A stretch of DNA of 64,000 nt from Diphasiastrum complanatum (Eukaryota; Streptophyta; Lycopodiopsida; Lycopodiales; Lycopodiaceae), in assembly GCA_029204225.1 (NCBI GenBank), contig CM055107.1, positions 5,676,873 to 5,740,872 on the forward strand, written 5' to 3'. A program made the position numbers and the translations under genes. This document shows positions 57,315 to 64,000 of this stretch, in pieces. The notes beneath the pieces were generated by a model. It did not search any database. It had not been told where the DNA came from and worked only from the letters and a program-made list of their open reading frames with translations. Numbering within the stretch: position 1 is the stretch's first letter; each line of letters starts with the position of its first letter.

Positions 57315-60300
57315 ATGGGATGGGCTTTGGCGCTCCATGGAGGCGCTGGCAACATCCCACGATCCATCTCCCCCCAAAGGAAGGATGCAGCTGAAGCATG
57401 CCTCCGAGAGTGCTTGCGCATCGGCGGATCCGCCTTGGAATCCTCCATCTCCGCATTGGATGTGGTGGAGATGGTGGTAAGCTTTCTATCTTTCGCTTTT
57501 TCTCATTTTTGGCACTAGTTCCAATCATTTTCTTCACCATTTTACTCATTTTGGCTGATTCATTTGCGCAGGTGGCTTTGCCATGCAATACCCTCTTTCA
57601 AGATCTGTTCTAAGCTCTTCGCCAATATGAGTCTTTTGTTTTTTTCTCTTCAAATTTATTCTCGAGCTGAAGTTTATGGTTTGAATAAGCATTGAAGCGC
57701 AGCAAACACGTGCTAGATCGTGCATACTGCAAGGGAGTCACTGCATAACATCCATAAGTAATGGTTGTTTTGTTTTTTCTCATGTGTCATATCCTTGCTT
57801 CCACGGCTGATTAAAATTGAACCCCTTACCGCAAGTAAAAGAGAGGAAGTGTTTGGAGGACTATAATGCCTATTTGCACTGTATTTCAACACATACATAC
57901 AAATGCCATTTTTTATGTCAAAGTAATAGTGCAGTTAGCTATGTAAGTTCCATGTAAAAGCTGGCATTCCATGCTTTTCTTTTTTGTTGACGCTGTAGCA
58001 AATTGCTTGTATTCACATTTGCTATGTACAATTATACACTGCACTATGAGTAGTAGGCCAGGCCTAGGACGAGCTCAGGGGTCCAATATTTCAGCGAGAT
58101 GCAGCAAGCACAGTTCGAGCCTGTGCCATAGCGGCTGCAATAACTCTCTTGCCCAACTCGACCTGCTTACCCAACTCAACCTGCTAGTCTTGACAGATTT
58201 GACTTATATACCTTGTGCCTCCATGCAGCACGAGCACCAACAGTCCCACTTAGCAAGCACCAGAACACCTCTAATCCCCTCCATCCATGACCGGTTAAGG
58301 ATAGAAGAATTGCAACTGGATACCATGTTGACAAATGGGCCGATGGGCCAGGTACTAGGATCTCACCCCAAGCCTCCGAGCCATCTGCTTCCCATATCCC
58401 AGTTTCTCGATTCTCTTTTTAGGAATAATGTGTGGAAGAAAATCCACAATCATTAGATGCAATATTTTCATGTTTCTCTTTTTAATCTTTTTCTCTTGAA
58501 GATGATGCTTTGATTTTTTTGTCAGTTCTAGTGTTTTCCTCTTAGATCTAGAGAAAATCAGTGCTACAACCTTCTTGTTTGTTACTTGAGATTCTTTATA
58601 TTTATTGGAAGAGATGAGTCATTCATAATACTTGCTCAGGGACACAAAAAGGTAACCTGCCCAGTTATAAGGTAGGAGGTCTAGTCTTCAAATTATCGGT
58701 CTAAGATTGAGATTTGTTCCTGGCCTCACTATTTTTGAACTCATAAATTGCTTCATAGCATAGTTTTGTAGCATATAGAAAAATAGATATGAAACATCGT
58801 TCTTTTGTATTCCATACGTATTGAACTTGTTTTGAGAATTTATGTTGACCGTAGATCAAAAAATATCCAAAAGAATTTGTAGATCTTTTCTGTGAATGGA
58901 GAGGAACACTTACACTACAAAAATGTACAGAATGGGTATCTTCTCTAGAAATATCCTGTGAATAATTTTCTGATCCTGATATCAGGGTGTTTGGTGAGAC
59001 ATGACTAAATGAACTTTATAACCTGACAGCTTGCGGTGTAGGTTGGTCAACCATATCAAGGATGGCACATTACACTTTTTTCCTAGTACTATTCTCTGTA
59101 TATCTGGTAGTGTTTCGGATCTGTGATCACTGCCAAATTCTGCATTCTCTCTCTAAATCGGTTATTTTTCAGTTTCTGCCAAACAACTACTATAGATTAT
59201 TAAATTTTTCTTGAAATTTCCTATGACATTGCCGAATATCTTTCTAGGTGAATGAATTGGAGAATAATCCAGTGTTCAATGCCGGACGGGGATCAGTATT
59301 GACAAATCGGGGTACAGTTGAAATGGAGGCTCTTATTATGGATGGTTCAACAGGGAATTGTGGGGCTGTGTCTGGCCTATGTACTGTTGTTAATCCTATT
59401 TCTTTGGCTCGGCTTGTCATGGAAAAAACCCCTCATATTTACCTTGCATTTGAAGGGGCTGAACAATTTGCAAAGCAGCAGGTACTTATGTTCTTTAATT
59501 ACGTTGTGTGCAAATCCAGATTTTTCTGTTTTGTAACACTGGCTGCTCAACGATGACATATGCCTGAAAGTCATCTGATGCGTGCTTTTGGAACAGGATA
59601 TCATTGGGCTTGTTGTAGTTCGCTTGAACTGAGAATTGTGAAGTTTTCATGTGTAGGGTGTGAAAACTGCTGCATCAAGCTACTTCATCACTGAAGAGAA
59701 TCAAGACCGCCTAGTGCATGCAAAGCAGGCAAACAGAGTGCTGGTAGCCACCTTCTTTTAACTGTTTTTTAAGGAATCATATTAGTTGCTGTTTCATGTT
59801 GGAAGCAGAAGCCTGAAAAGTTTTCTAAAATCATGTATTTTAATATATTTTGCTGACATGTGATACTTTCTGCTTCTTGAACCTTAATACCTTATAGCTT
59901 TCTCATCTTTTTTTCTCATATAGAACCATTTATCTATTATATAGTTTTATTTCTTGTAATCTGACATGCTTATGCAATTTTTCTTCGCGCCATGCTTTTG
60001 TTTTCTTGATAAAGAGCTCAAGCCCTAATTTAGCAGAGCTTGTTAGGGGAAGATGCCAGACCATATTGTAGATTTATAATGCAAGCTGGAGTCTGAAAAG
60101 GTTTTGACAGCTTTCCCGTATATTTTAGCTCACGAAGTTCAACATGAAAGACCTTTACATTTCAAGTGTTAGAAAATTGTGGCTGTTTTCAAATGAATTT
60201 AGTTTAATTGATTGTTTGAGACTTTGTGAGTGGACTCCAAAGGTTTGAGGATTGCATGCATCTTTTGTTACAGTGGTTACTATCCTAGACATAGCATTGA

Positions 60301-62191
60301 TATATTAGTATGATTGGGTCTGGAGACATTTGACGAACTATTTATGGGGAAACATGTATTACCACCTTTTTATGGGTAGACATATTTGCTCATGTTTCTG
60401 GTAACATGGTAAAGGAAAAACTATTGTAGAAATGGTTGAATATATTTTCCAATGGCCTTAAATCTTCTCAAATAAATAAACAATACCTGTAATCAACTAC
60501 ATTTAATTTGTTAGGCTTTAATGGACCTTGGTGTCATGATCGAGTCAGCCCTGCACCTCCTAGAATCGATAGATACTTAGCATGTTGGTCTTTATATGAA
60601 CATATGAAAGCTAGCCTGGAGTATCTGTATGGATGTAATGTGCACCTAATCTTGGGTGTCGGAATGTGAGTAGGGATAGTGTAGCATACAGTCCATTCAG
60701 GTATCATTGTGAACCTATGTCAAATAATTATCCAACTGACTTTTCCCTATCTCAATTATTTTTCTCCATCAACATTGTTCTTAGTGCTCACTCACCTACA
60801 GTGCTACAAAATATTTCAAGACATTGAATCAATGTGCCTATATTGTTTTGTAACCTCTTGTTTCTTGATGATGCCATGCAGTGGCATTAGGGACATTAAC
60901 CAAAACTAGGATCTGAAGTGAATCCACAGTCTGAATATCATCATCAGAAAATTCGAAGCACTATATCTAACTTTTCGTAATAAACTTACATGTAAAGCTA
61001 TTGTGTTTCAGCTGTATATTAAGGCAATAGTTTGAGAGCTATGAAGATGCCTTATGTGTTTTAGGTTGGAGTCTCTGATCATTGCTGAAATATCCAAAAT
61101 TGTATTCTCTTTTGTAGTTTTTGAGCCACTGAATGGGTCTGTACTGTCTTTTATTCTATCAAGTCAAGAAATGTACCACTCATATAATCAGAGGGTTTTA
61201 TTTTATCGTCAGACTTGGAAGGATGCTGGATTGGGAGTTTTGGATTGGCCGTGAGACCTATAGTGTCTGAGTCTCTTATATTGTGAGTGCTTCCAGTGAT
61301 ATGTGCAGTTATGCAACAGTTGGTCATGAGTCTGCCTTTCCAAGCGTTTGAACCTGTCCTTCATGTTTCCAGTATTTAATGAGCAGATTTCCTTTTTCAT
61401 TCTAGTGGTTGTGCCTAACATGGCCTTCTTGAAATCTTTACTCAGCAGACTGAGTGATAGCTTTCTTCATACTAAAACTAAGAATTTGCTTTTGGGATAT
61501 CCTGCTCTACTTTGGGCATCAATTCAAATAACCCAGAGAACTATTGGTCAAATTTTAGCCTTTATACTGAATCTTCTAGTATGAAAAGCTTGATAGTGAA
61601 AATGAACTTGTGTCTGCTGCGTGTAAGATCCAAGGTTTACCTTATGTCTCAACATGCAAGGCTAAATTGGTGGCCTCATTGTCATGTTGCTCACAGCTGG
61701 ACCACACAGCTTCTAATACAATTAAGCAAACCGAAAATCATGATTCCTTGAATATCAGCTTGGCGCCTGGTACACCTATTGGAGATGCTGGAGATACAGT
61801 GGGATGTGTGGCTGTTGACAAGCAAGGAAATTGTGCAGCAGCAACCTCAACTGGTGGCTTGGTGAATAAGATGGTTGGCAGAATAGGAGACACTCCTCTG
61901 GTAGGATGTGGGACTTATGCCAATCATCTGTGTGCAATATCTGCCACTGGAAAGGGTGAAGCCATCATTAAGGCTACACTTGCACGGGAAGTAGCAGCAT
62001 TGGTGGAATATAAACAATTACCACTCACTGAAGCAGTAGATCAAGTCGTAAAAGGTCGCTTGGGTCAAGGAAACGGAGGCCTTGTTGCTGTATCAAATGC
62101 AGGAGATGTTGCTATGGCCTTCAACAGTACAGGAATGTTTCGAGCAACTGTTGATTCCACTGGGAGGTCTGAAGTTAGCATTTGGCACTGA
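57315..62191 (+). CDS. Isoaspartyl peptidase/L-asparaginase (plant Ntn-hydrolase), four exons
   Basis: Releases ammonia from asparagine and cleaves isoaspartyl dipeptides. The precursor autocleaves into alpha and beta subunits, exposing a catalytic Thr. Exons: 57315-57476, 59248-59481, 59657-59743, 61580-62191. All junctions are GT/AG and phase 0, giving 364 residues. Exon 1 has [12 protein letters not shown]. Exon 2 has [31 protein letters not shown] and [10 protein letters not shown]. Exon 3 has SSYFIT and KQANRVL. In exon 4 the cleavage site is [10 protein letters not shown], with Thr234 at 61796-61798, followed by TSTGG (250-254), GRIGD (261-265), GTYA (272-275) and TGKGEAII. The usual GAG before TYA reads GCG. 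ASPGA-type rather than ASPGB-type by the VGRIGDTPL and KQANRV wording. An ATG at 57231 would add 28 residues, but it sits only about 25 bp after the TATA box, so I prefer 57315. The protein is longer than the usual 315-330 because of exon 4's first part; see the finding on a possible fifth exon junction. Confidence 0.93.
57477..59247 (+). other. Intron 1 of the asparaginase gene
   Basis: Donor GTAAGC, acceptor TTTCTAG, 1,771 bp. It contains a 161-codon open frame (57971-58456) with Ser/His/Leu-rich, motif-free sequence, which I do not call as a gene. Confidence 0.85.
59744..61579 (+). other. Intron 3 of the asparaginase gene
   Basis: Donor GTAGCC, acceptor CTTCTAG, 1,836 bp. T-rich; no embedded element recognised. 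Intron 2 (59482-59656) is only 175 bp. Confidence 0.85.
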
Positions 62192-62955
62192 TTCCTTCAC
62201 TTCATATGGGGCATAAGAAAATATGAACATATGCCATGAACATTTAGTTGCTTGTGTTGTACCATCACATTCTTGTGCGCTTTGATTTGCCATGCTGCAA
62301 TATTTTCTAAGCCCTGACGTGGATGAATAACCAGTTGCTGATTACTGTTTTATGCATGCTGCTCTTTTGTTCGATGTGAATGTTATATAAAACAAGTGCA
62401 TTTTGGAGATCTACAAGGGTCATGTCCTGGCAATAGGGGAATACTTGCTTTTGAAGTAGGTGTTTGAATAGGTGTCTTTAAGAATTCTCTCTGTCTCTGT
62501 CTGTCTGTCTCTACCGATTCTCTGCAGTTTGTGTTATTGCCCGAACCCTAAAGATAAAAAATCTTAAATCTTGAAATTCACAGCTAAAAACAGGCAAATT
62601 TCAGAAAATTTTATTTGCTCAATTGCAAACAGTGAAAAAATCTCAAAACAATCCTTGAATCTCACCAATCTCAGCAAATTTTAATCAAATCTGCAGCAAT
62701 GCTACAAAACTAATTGTCTAATCAGCAATTAATGATCGCAGCAAGTTCTCTTGCTTTGCAGGCCTGTTTTGCTTCCACTCTCTCTCCTATGACTAGAAAC
62801 ATTCAGCATATAGAAGTTTCTAAATGCTGGAGGCCATGCACTTGATTGTGTAGACACTTCACCAAAACATGTCAGCAAGACTGGACTTGTGGTCAACATT
62901 GGACGGACAAATCAAAACGCAGGAATCATGTTCTAACCATCTCTACCTACTCATA

Positions 62956-62960
<5 letters not shown>
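62192..62960 (+). other. 3' flank of the asparaginase gene
   Basis: It holds the 3' UTR, but I could not fix a polyadenylation site. A short TCTG/TCTC-rich stretch is at about 62485-62515. Confidence 0.4.

Positions 62961-63018
<58 letters not shown>
62961..63018. repeat. (TC)n microsatellite, about 58 bp
   Basis: Pure TC dinucleotide tract. Confidence 0.97.
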
Positions 63019-63022
<4 letters not shown>

Positions 63023-64000
63023 GGATATTGTATGGCTGTTGTTTGATAGGGACAATATAATATCATATTTAAGTGTTTATGACAAGTTCTTATTGAGCTT
63101 TCATCTTCTATGTGTAGTTGAGGAATGACTTTTACATTTGTAATGAAGCTAGATGTGCTTTCCAAATTTGCTAAAGATCAAGGTACATAATTAGGTCATT
63201 TGGATCTGATTTTTTCACACCATACTCACATGAAGTTCCACTTATTTGGGTCCTAACATCAAGGGCTATTTTTGGCTAGCTATGTGAAAAACTTTCAACA
63301 TGAGAGGGAATAAAGCAATGTTACCTCAACGAAGTTAAGGACACTTGATCACATATTATTTGTCAATTATCTCTTGAGTGGAACAAGCAAGTATTGTTAA
63401 CCCATTTGGGCATGCAGTCATTAGCCTTAAGAGGGCAAAGCCTTAAACACTTTCTAGGCTATTCAAAATGTAGTCATTTGTTGTTCATAGAATTGAATGT
63501 TAGCATGGATATCGGAGCTATGTGTGAAAGTTATAAAAAGCTATCTATCATAGCTTTAGGGGTTTGCTAAGTTTATATGTCAAGCATCTTTGTGTAGGAG
63601 ATTGATAGGGCCAAAATTGGCAAAGATGGCAAAATTGTCAATTCCACATGTAAAGTCATAATTTGGCCAAAAGTAGCTTATGATGCAAACTCGAGCTAGT
63701 TAGGCTTGTAAATAGGCTTGTGACACTTGTCCTCATGAAGGGTCCACTAGAATTGCAAGATGGATGCATCACTCATCCAATAACATTAGAGAGGCTAGGG
63801 GTCCAATAGGAAGTAAGCATGGCTTTTTACAAGTTTCATATGTACTCTCATTACCAATCATAACCAAAGTGAGTTTTTGAGTCATATTGAGTGCAATCAA
63901 GTTTTGCTTGTATTTTCTTCTCTCTTTTCCCGAGGACAAATTGCTCTATTCTCTCTCTACTCGAGGAGAGAAGCTTAATTTTACTTAGTTTTTTCATGAA
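63019..64000. other. Spacer, no gene recognised
   Basis: AT-rich, with no open frame of note. The last 100 bp are CT-rich, with CGAGGACAAATT and a CTCGAGGAGAG palindrome at about 63960, possibly the edge of another retroelement. Confidence 0.3.

Noticed and set aside
57971-58456. 161-codon open frame in intron 1 of the asparaginase gene
   Set aside because: No motif, biased composition, and the position is inside a well-supported intron.

Overview
This is a window of nuclear DNA from a land plant. It is AT-rich, densely filled with decayed retrotransposons and long (GA)n, (TC)n and (TA)n tracts, and carries two spliced host genes with plant-type family signatures. The mixture of Copia, Gypsy, LINE-like and hAT-like debris, a 7.1-kb TE-filled intron and the LINE types present would suit a fern or another non-flowering vascular plant. 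That placement is inference and the sequence alone does not fix the species.

Host genes. (1) On the minus strand, 20313 to 12775, I recognise a two-exon gene for the small fourth subunit of DNA polymerase delta (POLD4/p12). A first exon carries a PCNA-binding-like N-terminus and a last exon carries the conserved core. The exons join in frame across a 7.1-kb intron holding a Copia relic, a Gypsy integrase relic, two hAT-like MITEs and tandem duplications. A telo-box and a GA-rich leader lie upstream. (2) On the plus strand, 57315-62191, lies a four-exon isoaspartyl peptidase/L-asparaginase of the plant Ntn-hydrolase type, with a TATA box, a duplicated promoter segment and a possible extra in-frame intron in the variable linker.

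Layout. 1-3.3 kb: an unrecognised broken minus-strand ORF framed by three minisatellites. 4.4-8.3 kb: two Copia relics head to head. 10.3-11.6 kb: a LINE-like element with ORF1 and a 3' tail but no reverse transcriptase. 12.8-20.3 kb: POLD4. 21.2-22.4 kb: a broken LINE-like C-terminal zinc/nuclease domain. 23.6-28.2 kb: two Copia gag-side relics on the minus strand. 28.3-29.5 kb: a solo LTR. 33.0-37.3 kb: a non-coding LTR element (LARD-like) arranged as internal region, PPT, LTR, PBS, internal region. 39.2-44.2 kb: a truncated LTR of the same family, then a Copia element with its 3' LTR, interrupted by a solo LTR with a perfect 5-bp target duplication. 46.5-48.0 kb: a tandem triplication of a Copia reverse-transcriptase segment. 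48.7-50.4 kb: an unrecognised broken minus-strand coding relic. 50.4-57.2 kb: mostly featureless apart from simple repeats. 57.2-62.2 kb: the asparaginase gene.

The two host genes are unrelated in function, one in DNA replication and one in nitrogen remobilisation or protein repair. They look like islands in retroelement sequence. All element relics appear incapable of moving: each has stops, frameshifts or missing domains.
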